From NCBI RefSeq assembly GCF_001598915.1, contig NZ_BDAP01000005.1, forward strand, positions 401,189 to 465,188: a stretch of DNA of 64,000 bases, in the 5' to 3' direction. Source of the DNA: Williamsia muralis NBRC 105860. GTDB lineage: Bacteria > Actinomycetota > Actinomycetes > Mycobacteriales > Mycobacteriaceae. The notes beneath the pieces were generated by a model. The model did no database searches. It was not told where the DNA came from and was given only the letters and a program-made list of their open reading frames with translations. Below are positions 18,128 through 26,760 of the stretch, piece after piece (position 1 is the stretch's first letter; every line of letters starts with the position of its first letter). Made by a program: the position numbers and the translations under genes.

Positions 18128-18967
18128 ATGCAGACAGTGCAGCTGGGCGCAGGAACCATCGAGTATCGCGAGGTGGGAGATCCGGAAGGCCCTCCCGTGG
18201 TGCTCACCCACGGATTGCTGATGAACAACCACCAATGGGATCTGGTGCTGCCACTCCTGCCTGACGGCTTCCGCTACCTGTTGCCTGTGCTGCCATTGGG
18301 CGGCCATCGCATCCCGATGGACCCCGATGCCGACCTGACGATGCCCGGAATGGTCGGCATCCTGTCCGAGTTCTTGGCGGCACTGCGCCTGCAGCAGGTG
18401 ACGCTGATCCTGAGCGACTGGGGCGGCCCGTTGTTCTTGCCCGAGCTCACGTCCGGTGAACGGATCACCCGCCTGGTGGTCTGCCCGGCCGAAGCGTACG
18501 ACAACTTCCCACCGGGGTTCCCCGGCAAGGTGGTGAAGGTCGCGGTCTCGGTACCGGGCGGAATCCTGTTCGCGCTGCATCAGTTTCGCAACCGCTTCTT
18601 ACGCCGAACTCCGATGGTCCTCGGGTTGATGGCAAAAAAACGCATTCCGGACGACATCATCGCTCGATGGACCGATCCCGGGGTGGCATCAGCCGACGTC
18701 CGCCGAGACGTACTGGCCTACTGCCGAACGAGATTCGACAAGGCAGCTCTGATCGCTGCAACCGAGAAGCTGCGCGACTTCGCGGGGCCTGTGCTGATCA
18801 TCTGGGCGCCTGAGACCAACGTGATGCGGCGCGAGCACGGGCAACAGCTCGCCGACCTGTTCCCCAAGGGCACCCTCGCCGAGGTCGACGACGCCTACGT
18901 CTTGATCATGCTCGATCAGCCCCAGCGCACCGCCGAGCTCATCGGTGAGTTCCTGGTGAGCACCTGA
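18128..18967 (+). CDS. Alpha/beta hydrolase with Asp at the nucleophile position
   Basis: The 279-residue protein has the fold (HGLLMNNHQW, 28-37), but the nucleophile elbow is LSDWGG, placing Asp97 where Ser is usual. This resembles haloalkane dehalogenases and epoxide hydrolases (DWGG). The usual catalytic His near the end is not evident: the corresponding stretch is VDDAYVLIMLDQP, with Tyr257 where GH is expected. The acid residue is also unclear. It may be inactive or do different chemistry. GGGGAGG precedes the ATG. It is divergent from, and probably controlled by, the TetR protein next to it. Confidence 0.82.
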   Translation: MQTVQLGAGTIEYREVGDPEGPPVVLTHGLLMNNHQWDLVLPLLPDGFRYLLPVLPLGGHRIPMDPDADLTMPGMVGILSEFLAALRLQQVTLILSDWGGPLFLPELTSGERITRLVVCPAEAYDNFPPGFPGKVVKVAVSVPGGILFALHQFRNRFLRRTPMVLGLMAKKRIPDDIIARWTDPGVASADVRRDVLAYCRTRFDKAALIAATEKLRDFAGPVLIIWAPETNVMRREHGQQLADLFPKGTLAEVDDAYVLIMLDQPQRTAELIGEFLVST

Positions 18968-18990
18968 CTCTCGCCCCGGGGGCGTACACA

Positions 18991-19030
18991 CGCGAAAACG
19001 ACCCAGCCGGCCGGCTGGGTCGTCTTCGCG
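18991..19030. terminator. Strong bidirectional hairpin between the hydrolase and cysA
   Basis: The stretch is almost perfectly self-complementary: CGCGAA, then ACGACCCAGCCGG mirrored by CCGGCTGGGTCGT, then TTCGCG, with one unpaired base on each side. It lies between two convergent genes (stops at 18967 and 19038). There is no long T run, but its strength and place suggest termination of both transcripts. Confidence 0.7.
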
Positions 19031-19037
19031 TCAAGGG

Positions 19038-20036
19038 TCAGGCGAGCGCGGCGTCGGGCACCCGCGTAGCCCTGACGTACACGTCGTCGCCATCCCTCAG
19101 GCCCAGCGCCGCAGCATCACCACGGGTGATCTGGGCGTGGAAATCCTCGTTCGTGGCAGCGTTCTCGAGTTCGACACGCACCTCGAATCCGAGGTACACC
19201 ACGCGTTTGACCCGCGCCTTGAGTACACCGGTCTCCGCCGCGTTCTTGTCTGCGGACGCCAGTGCGAGGTCGGGGGTTCGGCCGACACGGATGTCGTGTG
19301 GCCGGACGAGTACCCCGTTCAGCTTTGCCACCGAGCCGAGGAACGACATCACGAACTTGTTGTCCGGCCGGTCATAGAGGTCGGCCGGTGAGCCGATCTG
19401 CTCGATGCGACCCTTGTTCAGCACTGCGATACGGTCGGCGACGTCAAGCGCCTCCTGCTGATCGTGGGTGACCAGCACGGTGGTCACCTGGACCTCGTCG
19501 TGAAGCCTGCGCAGCCATGCCCGCAGATCCTCTCGGACCTTGGCGTCGAGTGCGCCGAACGGCTCGTCGAGCAACAACACCTTGGGGTCCACGGCCAACG
19601 CTCGGGCCAGCGCCATGCGCTGTCGCTGTCCGCCGGACAGCTGTGCGGGATAACGGGTCTGGAAACCTGCCAGGCCCACCACCTCGAGCAGCTCGTCGAC
19701 CTTCGCCTTGATCTCGTTCTTGGGCCGCTTACGGATCTTGAGCCCGAACGCCACGTTGTCCCGCACCGTCATGTGCTTGAAGGCCGCGTAGTGCTGAAAC
19801 ACGAACCCGATGTCGCGACGCTGTGGGGAGATCCGCGTGACATCGTCACCGTTGATGAGCACGGTCCCCGAGTCGAGCTGATCCAGTCCTGCAATGGCGC
19901 GCAGAAGCGTCGACTTGCCCGATCCCGACGGTCCGAGCAGTGCGGTCAGCGAGCCGACCGGGATGTCGATGGACACGTTGTCGAGGGCGGCGAAGTCGCC
20001 GTAACGCTTGTTCGCGTCGATAACCGAGATCGTCAT
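19038..20036 (-). CDS. cysA: Sulfate/thiosulfate ABC transporter ATP-binding protein CysA
   Basis: CysA powers sulfate uptake. The 332-residue ATPase has Walker [10 protein letters not shown] (35-43), the signature LSGGQRQR (133-140) and Walker [13 protein letters not shown] (about 153-164), then a C-terminal regulatory (TOBE-like) part of about 100 residues. It is the last gene of subI-cysT-cysW-cysA, and its ATG overlaps the cysW stop by 4 bases. Confidence 0.95.
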   Translation of the reverse strand: MTISVIDANKRYGDFAALDNVSIDIPVGSLTALLGPSGSGKSTLLRAIAGLDQLDSGTVLINGDDVTRISPQRRDIGFVFQHYAAFKHMTVRDNVAFGLKIRKRPKNEIKAKVDELLEVVGLAGFQTRYPAQLSGGQRQRMALARALAVDPKVLLLDEPFGALDAKVREDLRAWLRRLHDEVQVTTVLVTHDQQEALDVADRIAVLNKGRIEQIGSPADLYDRPDNKFVMSFLGSVAKLNGVLVRPHDIRVGRTPDLALASADKNAAETGVLKARVKRVVYLGFEVRVELENAATNEDFHAQITRGDAAALGLRDGDDVYVRATRVPDAALA

Positions 20037-20929
20037 ACCAGTTCACTCTCCTGCGTTTTCGGGGCTGTCTCGGCCGGGTCCGCGGCAGCGTCGGACTCGT
20101 TGCTCGCCTGTCGGCGCTCGATTTGATTGGTTCCGGTACGCCGCTGCACGAGTGTCATCAGCAGCAGCACGATGATGGCGATGATCATCAGCAGCGTCGC
20201 CGCCGCGTAGGCGCCGTATTCGTTGTAGTCGTCGGTGTACCGCGACGACACCAGCAGCGTGAGGGTCTGAGAGATGCCAGGCAGATTCGACGACACGATG
20301 ATCACCGCGCCGTATTCGCCGAGCGAGCGCGCGATGGTCAGGACCACGCCGTAGGAGAGCCCCCATCGGATGGCGGGCAACGTGATCCGCCAGAAGGTCT
20401 GCCAGCCGTTGGCCCCCAGCGTCGCAGCAGCCTCCTCCTGCTCGGTTCCGATCTCGCGCAGCACCGGTTCCACCTCACGGACCACGAAGGGCAGTGTGAC
20501 GAAGATGGTTGCAAGCACCATGCCCGGCAGCCCGAAGATCACCCGGAAGCCGAGACTCTCGACTCCGCCGAACCAGCCTCCGTACCCCCACAACAGGATC
20601 AGGGCGACACCGACCACGATGGGAGAGACGGCGAACGGCAGGTCAACGATTGCCTCGACGACGCCTCGACCGCGGAAACGTCCACGTACCAGAGCCATTG
20701 CGGTGAACACACCGAAGACCACGTTCAACGGGACCACGATGAGAACGATCAGCAGACTCAGCTGCAGAGCGGAGATCGCTGCGGGTGTGGTGATCCAGTC
20801 CCAGAACTGGCCGATGCCGTGCTCGAACGACCGATAGAAGATGAGTGCCACTGGAACCACCAGCAGCACAAAGAGATACAGCAATGCGATCACACGCAGG
20901 GTGAGTTGCGGGAATCTGGAGATCTTCAT
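20033..20929 (-). CDS. cysW: Sulfate ABC transporter permease CysW
   Basis: The 298-residue membrane protein has about six segments and a typical binding-protein-dependent permease loop ([29 protein letters not shown]). [17 protein letters not shown] is characteristic of CysW. A C-terminal charged tail of about 35 residues ([17 protein letters not shown]) extends past the usual end. It overlaps cysA at its 3' end and shares a base with the cysT stop. Confidence 0.94.
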   Translation of the reverse strand: MKISRFPQLTLRVIALLYLFVLLVVPVALIFYRSFEHGIGQFWDWITTPAAISALQLSLLIVLIVVPLNVVFGVFTAMALVRGRFRGRGVVEAIVDLPFAVSPIVVGVALILLWGYGGWFGGVESLGFRVIFGLPGMVLATIFVTLPFVVREVEPVLREIGTEQEEAAATLGANGWQTFWRITLPAIRWGLSYGVVLTIARSLGEYGAVIIVSSNLPGISQTLTLLVSSRYTDDYNEYGAYAAATLLMIIAIIVLLLMTLVQRRTGTNQIERRQASNESDAAADPAETAPKTQESELV

Positions 20930-21777
20930 CAGTTCGCCTCCTCACGGCGCGAGGTCCAGCGACCGAGTACTCGCAGGACGAGCAGCACGACAAAGGCGAT
21001 CAGCAGCAGGGCCACCGATACCGCGGCGGCATCAACTGGTGAGTCGATCTCGAGTTGCTGCTGGATGTACTGCGACGCCACCTGGGTATCGCCGGGGATG
21101 TTGCCGCCGATCAGCACAACCGAACCGAACTCGCCGATGGCGCGGGTGAAGGCCAGACCTGCACCCGAGAGCACCGCCGGAGCCAGTGACGGGAAGATGA
21201 TCCGCCACCAGATGGTCCAGTTGCCTGCGCCCAGAGACGCGGCTGCTTCTTCGACCTCTTTGTCGATCTCGATCAGCACGGGCTGCACCTGACGGACGAC
21301 AAACGGCAACGTGACGAAGGTCAGCGCGATCACCAGTGCCGGGCGGGTCGCGTTGAGTTCGATGTCGATCGGACTGCTCGGTCCGTACAGGGAGAGCAGT
21401 ACGAGGCTGGCGACGATGGTGGGGAGCGCGAACGGCAGATCGATGAGCGAGTTGACGATTCGCTTGCCCGGGAACTCGTCCCGGACCAGGACCCAGGCCA
21501 CGATGGTGCCCATCACCACGTTGATCAGTGCCACGACCAGTGAGACGAGGACCGTCACCTTCAGGGCGTCGACTGCGCCGTCGTCGCTGACGGCGGCCCA
21601 GAATCCACTCCAACCGTCGTCGAACGCCTCACTGGTGATCGCGGCGAGCGGCAGGAGCACGATGATGCTCAACCACAGACCGGCAATACCGATGCTGAGC
21701 GGCCCGACGCTGCCCCATCCTCGCTTGGGTGGACCTGATGAAGCGGGTGGCTTCAACGGCGTCACTGTGGCGGTCAT
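20929..21777 (-). CDS. cysT: Sulfate ABC transporter permease CysT
   Basis: The 282-residue permease has about six membrane segments and the EAA-type loop EVEEAAASLGAGNWTIWWRIIFPSLAPAV. GAGLAFTRAIGEFGSVVLIGGNIPG is typical of CysT/CysU. Its ATG overlaps the subI stop by 4 bases (21774-21777), so the whole transporter is coupled. Confidence 0.94.
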   Translation of the reverse strand: MTATVTPLKPPASSGPPKRGWGSVGPLSIGIAGLWLSIIVLLPLAAITSEAFDDGWSGFWAAVSDDGAVDALKVTVLVSLVVALINVVMGTIVAWVLVRDEFPGKRIVNSLIDLPFALPTIVASLVLLSLYGPSSPIDIELNATRPALVIALTFVTLPFVVRQVQPVLIEIDKEVEEAAASLGAGNWTIWWRIIFPSLAPAVLSGAGLAFTRAIGEFGSVVLIGGNIPGDTQVASQYIQQQLEIDSPVDAAAVSVALLLIAFVVLLVLRVLGRWTSRREEAN

Positions 21778-22913
21778 ACCTTGCCTCCGGCGTCGTAGAT
21801 CTCGGTGATTGCCCCGGAGGTGCCGAACAGCGCTTTGTCCACTGCCGGCCAGCCTTTGAGGTCTCTACCTTTGTTCTTCGCGGCAGTGCCCTCGCCGAGG
21901 ACCTTGCCCAATTCGCTGATCGTCCACAGTTTGGTGATCACACCGGGGAACAGATCCTTGGTCTCCTCGATGACCGTCGGGTCGACGGGACGGAAACCCT
22001 GCTGCGCCCAGAGTCGTTGCGCCGGTGGGGTGAACAGATAGCTGACGAAGGCGTTGGCCGCCTCCTTCTCCTTGCTGAAGTTCACCACTGCGACCGGGTT
22101 CTCGATCTTGAACGTCTCGGGTGGGATGACGTAGTCGACGCGCTGCCCCGGCTTGGCGGTGGGGTTCTGGTTCTTGAGGAAGATCGCCTCGTTCTCGTAG
22201 CTGATCAGCACATCGCCTTGACCCTGCTCGAATGCGGTGGTCGCCTCACGGCCGGACTTGGGCTGTACCCGGGTGTGGTCGCGGACGAGTTCGGCCACGT
22301 AGTCCAGCCCGGCTTGCTCGTTCAGCCCACCGTTGCTCTTCGCGGCGAACGGTGCCAGCAGATTCCATTTGGCCGATCCCGAACTACCGGGGTTCGGGGT
22401 GACAACCTGGACACCGGGCTTCAAGAGGTCGTCCCAGGTACGGATGTTCTTCGGATTTCCCTCGCGGACCACGAGCGCGACCACGGACCCGAACGGGGTA
22501 CTGCCGTTGGGGTACTGCTCGGCCCAGTCCTTGTCCACCACCCCTTCTTTCACCAGGCGGGTGATGTCGGGTGCGACGGAGAAGTTGACGACATCGGCCG
22601 GGACGCGGCGGGCGACCTTACGTGACTGGTCGCCGGACGCGCCGTACGACTGCGAGAAGCCGATGCCCTTGCCCTCCTCGGTGTCGCGGAAGGCCGGGAT
22701 GATCGCGTCATATCCGATCTTCGGCACCGCGTACGCAAAGAGGTTGAGGTGCCGTGAACCGCTGGAGATGTCCTGGCCGCCGGGCTCGTCGGTGGAACCG
22801 CCGCCGCAGGCCGAGAGCACCAGCGCGGACACGGTCAGCATGGTGAGGATCCCGGCCGACGATCTCCGAGCGCGCCTTCGCGTACTCGTTCGGCGGGAGA
22901 GACGGAAAAGCAC
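21774..22913 (-). CDS. subI: Sulfate-binding lipoprotein SubI
   Basis: The 379-residue periplasm-side binding protein has an Arg-rich n-region, a hydrophobic core and the lipobox LSAC (lipidated Cys36) followed by GGGSTD. Sbp/CysP-family sequence follows (FSQSYGASGDQSRKVARRVPADVVNFSVAPD). It catches sulfate or thiosulfate for CysTWA. The GTG at 22913 has AAGGGGA nine bases upstream. The gene is the first structural gene after a Cys-containing leader peptide. Confidence 0.94.
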   Translation of the reverse strand: MLFRLSRRTSTRRRARRSSAGILTMLTVSALVLSACGGGSTDEPGGQDISSGSRHLNLFAYAVPKIGYDAIIPAFRDTEEGKGIGFSQSYGASGDQSRKVARRVPADVVNFSVAPDITRLVKEGVVDKDWAEQYPNGSTPFGSVVALVVREGNPKNIRTWDDLLKPGVQVVTPNPGSSGSAKWNLLAPFAAKSNGGLNEQAGLDYVAELVRDHTRVQPKSGREATTAFEQGQGDVLISYENEAIFLKNQNPTAKPGQRVDYVIPPETFKIENPVAVVNFSKEKEAANAFVSYLFTPPAQRLWAQQGFRPVDPTVIEETKDLFPGVITKLWTISELGKVLGEGTAAKNKGRDLKGWPAVDKALFGTSGAITEIYDAGGKV

Positions 22914-22986
22914 GGTTGTGTCCCCTTGTTTCAGGTCGGATGTGTTCGAGTCGAATCAGCGCAGGGCAATGCCCCGGAAAACGTGT
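22914..22986 (-). promoter_or_regulatory. Leader between the Cys peptide and subI
   Basis: These 73 bases, read on the minus strand, hold a small stem GGGGC-ATT-GCCC, the mini-palindrome TTCGACTCGAA and the subI Shine-Dalgarno AAGGGGA. Structures are weaker than before sirA. If the upstream leader peptide controls subI, this is the region through which it must act. Confidence 0.4.
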
Positions 22987-23076
22987 TCAGCGACAGAGCG
23001 CGTCGAAAACGCAGCGGTAATCGACCGCGAACAACGCCAGGGTGTGGCGTACGCGGTAACCGACGGCTGCAGACAT
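22987..23076 (-). CDS. Cysteine-containing leader peptide upstream of subI (attenuator ORF)
   Basis: A 29-residue frame runs from ATG 23076 to TGA 22987. It ends ALFAVDYRCVFDALCR, with Cys22 and Cys28 close to the stop. The end resembles the peptide before sirA (I/VD then R, then A.C) and the actinobacterial leader-peptide pattern RRHVDL.R..SALC. There is no Shine-Dalgarno. Instead a -10-like TAGTCT (plus-strand 23084-23089) ends seven bases before the ATG, as expected for a leaderless mRNA, the form reported for cysteine attenuator ORFs in mycobacteria. The predicted effect is lower subI-cysTWA expression when Cys-tRNA is plentiful. Confidence 0.72.
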   Translation of the reverse strand: MSAAVGYRVRHTLALFAVDYRCVFDALCR

Positions 23077-23142
23077 AGGCCGAAGACTAGCAGGATGAAT
23101 TGGTCGACAAACTCACCAAAAGAGGACCGGATGAGCCCCTGC

Positions 23143-23220
23143 TCAGCCGAGCAACAACCAGGCCACCACTACCAACAGGATCAGACCGATCAGGGCCATC
23201 GTGACCTTCGAGCGAGGCAT
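23143..23220 (-). CDS. 25-residue single-pass membrane peptide
   Basis: The product begins MPRSKVTMALIGLILL and is one hydrophobic helix after a short basic start. Its ATG shares a base with the stop of the preceding small membrane protein (TGATG), so translation is probably coupled. A similar tiny gene lies beside subI in mycobacteria (Rv2401A, from memory). No function can be assigned. Confidence 0.6.
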   Translation of the reverse strand: MPRSKVTMALIGLILLVVVAWLLLG

Positions 23221-23423
23221 CAGTGTTCTCCGGAATCGGATTCGGTGGACTCGCGCCGGTCGACAACCCGAAATGAGGTGTCTACCAGCAGATTCATCAG
23301 ATAGGACAGGCCGATGGCCAGCGGTACGACCACCGCGGCGCAGACAAGAATCTGGGGGACGAACGACAACGACGTCAGCCACTCCTCGACGCCGTCCCAC
23401 CACGTTGTCATCGCATCCACCAC
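23220..23423 (-). CDS. Small membrane protein, 67 residues
   Basis: It has an aromatic N-terminus (TTWWDGVEEWLTSL), one hydrophobic segment (about 23-45, FVPQILVCAAVVVPLAIGLSYL) and an acidic, Ser-rich tail ending SDSGEH. The start could be the GTG at 23423 or the ATG at 23411. It overlaps the next membrane peptide by one base. A counterpart stands between subI and the trehalase gene in mycobacteria. I do not recognise a function. Confidence 0.62.
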   Translation of the reverse strand: MVDAMTTWWDGVEEWLTSLSFVPQILVCAAVVVPLAIGLSYLMNLLVDTSFRVVDRRESTESDSGEH

Positions 23424-23567
23424 AACAGCCTAGCCCGACGACTTTTGTTCACCGTGATTCAAAATCGGCCAGGACTGTGTTCGGTGGAGTCGGACGCTGT
23501 GCGGCTCGCCTCTGCGAGTATCGCTGCATCGGTGGCATGGGGCATCGCGCAACCGCATGATAGAGCG

Positions 23568-25580
23568 ATGACAACCCCAACCGAGGGCAGCAGCATCTCT
23601 GACCTCACCGGCAACACAGCGGTCCCCCGCCTGCATGTGAGCCATTCCGCCCTCAGCGGCGCGGCCCCCCATCAGTCCGCTCCAGTGGTGCAATCTGCGT
23701 TCCCACCCATCGGTGACTACGCCTTCTTGTCCGATTGCGAAACCAATTGTCTGATCGCCCGGAACGGATCGGTGGAGTGGATGTGCGTTCCGCGGCCGGA
23801 CTCCCCCAGTGTGTTCGGGGCGGTGCTCGACCGTAGTGCCGGACATTTCAAACTGGCCCCTTATGGGGTGAACGTCCCCGTCGACCGGCGGTACCTTCCG
23901 GGAAGCCTGATGGTGGAGACCACCTGGCAGACGGATACGGGTTGGTTGATCGTGCGCGACGCACTGGTGATGGGACCGTGGCACGACAACGATGCCCGCT
24001 CCCGCACCCACAAGCGGACACCTACCGACTGGGACGCCGAACACATCTTGCTGCGGACCGTGCGGTGCGTGAACGGCACCGTCGAATTGGCGATGAGCTG
24101 CGAGCCGGCATTCGACTACCACAAGGGTGGCACGAAATGGGAGTACTCCGGGCCCGCGTACGGAGAGGCGATCGCCACCGCGACCGGGGTGACCGGCGAC
24201 TTCCCGGCACTCAAACTCACCACCAATCTCAAGATCGGCCTCGAAGGTCGTGAGGCCCGGGCCCGCACCCGGATGACCGAGGGAAGCGAGATCTTCGTCG
24301 CCCTGAGCTGGGGTAGTCCTCCCGCCCCGCAGACCTGGGAAGATGCGGCCCAGATGATGTGGGAGACCTCCGAATCCTGGCGGCAGTGGATCAACGTCGG
24401 CAGCTTCCCCGACCACCCGTGGCGAAATCATCTGCAGCGCAGCGCACTGACCCTCAAAGGGCTCACCTACTCGCCCACCGGTGCACTCTTGGCCGCTGCG
24501 ACCACCTCGTTGCCGGAAACACCCAAGGGCGAACGCAATTGGGACTACCGCTACGCGTGGGTTCGCGACTCCACATTCGCCCTGTGGGGCCTGTACACCT
24601 TGGGCTTGGACCGCGAGGCCGGCGATTTCTTCTCGTTCATCGCCGATGTGTCGGGAGCAACGAACGGCGAGCACCATCCCCTCCAGGTCATGTACGGGGT
24701 GGGCGGCGAGCGGACTCTCGAGGAATCCGAGCTCAATCACTTGTCCGGTTACGACGGGGCACGCCCGGTGCGGATCGGCAACGGCGCCTACAACCAGTCA
24801 CAGCACGACATCTGGGGCACGATGCTCGACTCGGTCTACCTGAACACAAAGACCACCGAAACCGTCTCGGAGACACTCTGGCCGGTGTTGAAGGCACAGG
24901 TCGAAGAAGCCATCAAACATTGGCGCCACCCCGACCGAGGCATCTGGGAGGTGCGTGGCGAACCGCAGCACTTCACCTCGTCGAAGGTGATGTGCTGGAT
25001 CGCACTCGACCGGGGGGCCAAACTGGCTGCCATCCACGGTGAGACGTCGTACTTCAAGACGTGGGCCGAGAAGGCTCAGGAGATCAAGGCCGACATCCTC
25101 GAGTTCGGGGTCAACGACCGCGGGATCTTCACCCAGCGCTACGGCAGCGACGCCCTGGACGCATCCCTCCTGCTCGTCCCGTTGCTGAGGTTCCTGCCCG
25201 CCGAGGACCCGCGCGTGCGCAACACCGTGCTCGCGATCGCCGACGAACTGAGCGAGAACGGTCTGGTGCTCCGGTACCGGGTGGAGGAGACAGACGACGG
25301 CTTGTCCGGCGAAGAGGGCTCGTTCACCATCTGTTCCTTCTGGCTGGTGTCCGCCCTGGTGGAGATCGGTGAGCTGCCGCGGGCAAAAGCCTTGTGCGAG
25401 CGTCTGTTGTCGTTCGCGAGTCCGCTGAAGCTCTACGCCGAAGAGATCGAGCCCACCACCGGCCGCCAGCTCGGCAACTTCCCGCAGGCCTTCACCCACC
25501 TGGCGTTGATCAATGCGGTGATGCATGTGATCAGGGCCGAGGAAGCTCAGGGCCACGGGATGTTCATCCCCGCCAACTGA
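23568..25580 (+). CDS. GH15 trehalase
   Basis: The 670-residue protein is a glycoside hydrolase family 15 enzyme of the type shown in mycobacteria to split trehalose. After a variable N-terminus comes PIGDYAFLSDCETNCLIARNGSVEWMCVPRPDSPSVFG, a beta-sandwich domain, then the catalytic (alpha/alpha)6 barrel with GERNWDYRYAWVRDSTFALWGLYTLG and IWEVRGEPQHFTSSKVMCWIALDR. The end EEIEPTTGRQLGNFPQAFTHLALINA is typical. Glucoamylase is the alternative for GH15, but the position beside subI matches the mycobacterial trehalase. The ATG at 23568 has CATGAT six bases before it, possibly a leaderless start. Confidence 0.88.
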   Translation: MTTPTEGSSISDLTGNTAVPRLHVSHSALSGAAPHQSAPVVQSAFPPIGDYAFLSDCETNCLIARNGSVEWMCVPRPDSPSVFGAVLDRSAGHFKLAPYGVNVPVDRRYLPGSLMVETTWQTDTGWLIVRDALVMGPWHDNDARSRTHKRTPTDWDAEHILLRTVRCVNGTVELAMSCEPAFDYHKGGTKWEYSGPAYGEAIATATGVTGDFPALKLTTNLKIGLEGREARARTRMTEGSEIFVALSWGSPPAPQTWEDAAQMMWETSESWRQWINVGSFPDHPWRNHLQRSALTLKGLTYSPTGALLAAATTSLPETPKGERNWDYRYAWVRDSTFALWGLYTLGLDREAGDFFSFIADVSGATNGEHHPLQVMYGVGGERTLEESELNHLSGYDGARPVRIGNGAYNQSQHDIWGTMLDSVYLNTKTTETVSETLWPVLKAQVEEAIKHWRHPDRGIWEVRGEPQHFTSSKVMCWIALDRGAKLAAIHGETSYFKTWAEKAQEIKADILEFGVNDRGIFTQRYGSDALDASLLLVPLLRFLPAEDPRVRNTVLAIADELSENGLVLRYRVEETDDGLSGEEGSFTICSFWLVSALVEIGELPRAKALCERLLSFASPLKLYAEEIEPTTGRQLGNFPQAFTHLALINAVMHVIRAEEAQGHGMFIPAN

Positions 25581-25582
25581 AC

Positions 25583-25647
25583 CCGATGATGTGCGGTTCT
25601 GGCGACGAAACCGCCAGGTCGGCACCGCCAGAACCCCACATCATCGG
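25583..25647. terminator. Large inverted repeat between trehalase and aldo/keto reductase
   Basis: Two 22-base arms (25583-25604 and 25626-25647) match with a single mismatch, and are separated by 21 bases. The core is GGTTCTGGCG facing CGCCAGAACC. The loop itself contains ACCGCCAGGTCGGCACCGCC, a near duplication. The place between convergent genes suggests a bidirectional terminator, though the length could also be that of a dispersed palindromic element. Confidence 0.65.
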
Positions 25648-25661
25648 AGATGTTGCGGCGA

Positions 25662-26696
25662 TCAGACCATCGGCGGGTTGAGTCGGGCGAACCCCTCCTG
25701 CCGGTGATACGGAAAGTAGGGGTAGGGCGCCTCGCGAACACTGACCGCATCGAGCCGGGCGATCTGTTCGGCGTCGAGGCGCCAACCCACAGCACCCAGG
25801 TTGTCGCGGAGCTGCTGCTCGTTGCGAGCGCCGACGATCACCGAGGAGACGGTGGGTCGGCGCAACAACCAGTTGAGAGCGACCTGCGCGACCGTGTGCC
25901 CGGTCTCGGCTGCGATGTCAGAGAGCGCATCGACGATGTCGAAGAGCAGCTCGTCGTCGACGGGCGGGCCCGCATCGGCGGTCGCGTGCAACCGGCTTCC
26001 CTCCGGCAGGGGTTCGCCACGTCGGATACGGCCGGTCAGTCTGCCCCAGCCGAGTGGGCTCCACACGATGGCGCCAACGCCTTCGTCAGCCGCGAGCGGC
26101 ATCAGTTCCCATTCGTAGTCCCGCCCGACCAGCGAATAGTAGACCTGATGCGCGACGTACCGCGAATAACGTTGGCGGTCAGCAATTCCGAGAGACTTCA
26201 TCAGTTGCCACCCCGAAAAGTTCGAGACACCCGTGTACCGGATCTTGCCCTGCTGCTGAAGGAGGTCGAGAGTGCTGAGCACCTCGTCGATCGGCGTACT
26301 CGAGTCGTAGGCGTGCAGCTGGAACAGATCGATCCGGTCGGTCCGCAGCCGCGTGAGCGCGCGCTCGACGGCACCGATCAACCGCGATCGCGACGACCCG
26401 TGGTCGGACGGCCCGTCTCCCATCGGCAAGCTCGCCTTCGTGGAGATGAGCACATCGTCTCGGCGCCCTTCGATCGCTGCGCCCAAAACCTCCTCTGAGG
26501 CTCCGGCGGAGTAGACGTCTGCTGTGTCGAAGAGGGTGATGCCCGCCTCCAGACACACGTCGACGATTCTCCGGGCCTGGGTGACATCGGTGTCGCCCCA
26601 AGCTCCGAAGAGTTCGCCCACGCCGCCGAATGTGCCTGCGCCGAAACTCAGTTCGGACACCACCAGTCCTGAATTACCCACGCGCCGATACTCCAC
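25662..26696 (-). CDS. Aldo/keto reductase (voltage-gated K+ channel beta-subunit-like)
   Basis: The 344-residue protein is an NADPH-dependent aldo/keto reductase with the full catalytic set: Asp57 and Tyr62 (FDTADVYSAG), Lys87 (VLISTKAS) and His128 (LFQLHAYD). The C-terminal NADPH site includes IVGARNEQQL. It belongs to the YghZ/Kvbeta-like class (GNSGLVVSELSFGAGTFGG). Substrate unknown. The GTG at 26696 is preceded by a strong AAGGAGGA. It diverges from a TetR gene across two operator-like palindromes. Confidence 0.9.
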   Translation of the reverse strand: MEYRRVGNSGLVVSELSFGAGTFGGVGELFGAWGDTDVTQARRIVDVCLEAGITLFDTADVYSAGASEEVLGAAIEGRRDDVLISTKASLPMGDGPSDHGSSRSRLIGAVERALTRLRTDRIDLFQLHAYDSSTPIDEVLSTLDLLQQQGKIRYTGVSNFSGWQLMKSLGIADRQRYSRYVAHQVYYSLVGRDYEWELMPLAADEGVGAIVWSPLGWGRLTGRIRRGEPLPEGSRLHATADAGPPVDDELLFDIVDALSDIAAETGHTVAQVALNWLLRRPTVSSVIVGARNEQQLRDNLGAVGWRLDAEQIARLDAVSVREAPYPYFPYHRQEGFARLNPPMV

Positions 26697-26709
26697 GATC
26701 TTCCTCCTT

Positions 26710-26724
26710 AATGGGACTCCCGTT
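26710..26724. promoter_or_regulatory. Operator-like palindrome 1 (AATGGGACTCCCGTT)
   Basis: The 15-bp site has 7-base arms around a central C/G with one mismatched pair. It sits 14 bases upstream of the aldo/keto reductase GTG and partly next to its ribosome site. It is related to site 2 (shared AACGG/CCCGTT). Confidence 0.6.
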
Positions 26725-26760
26725 CCTTTAGTGAAGGTAGCACGACAGTTCGGTTAATGA

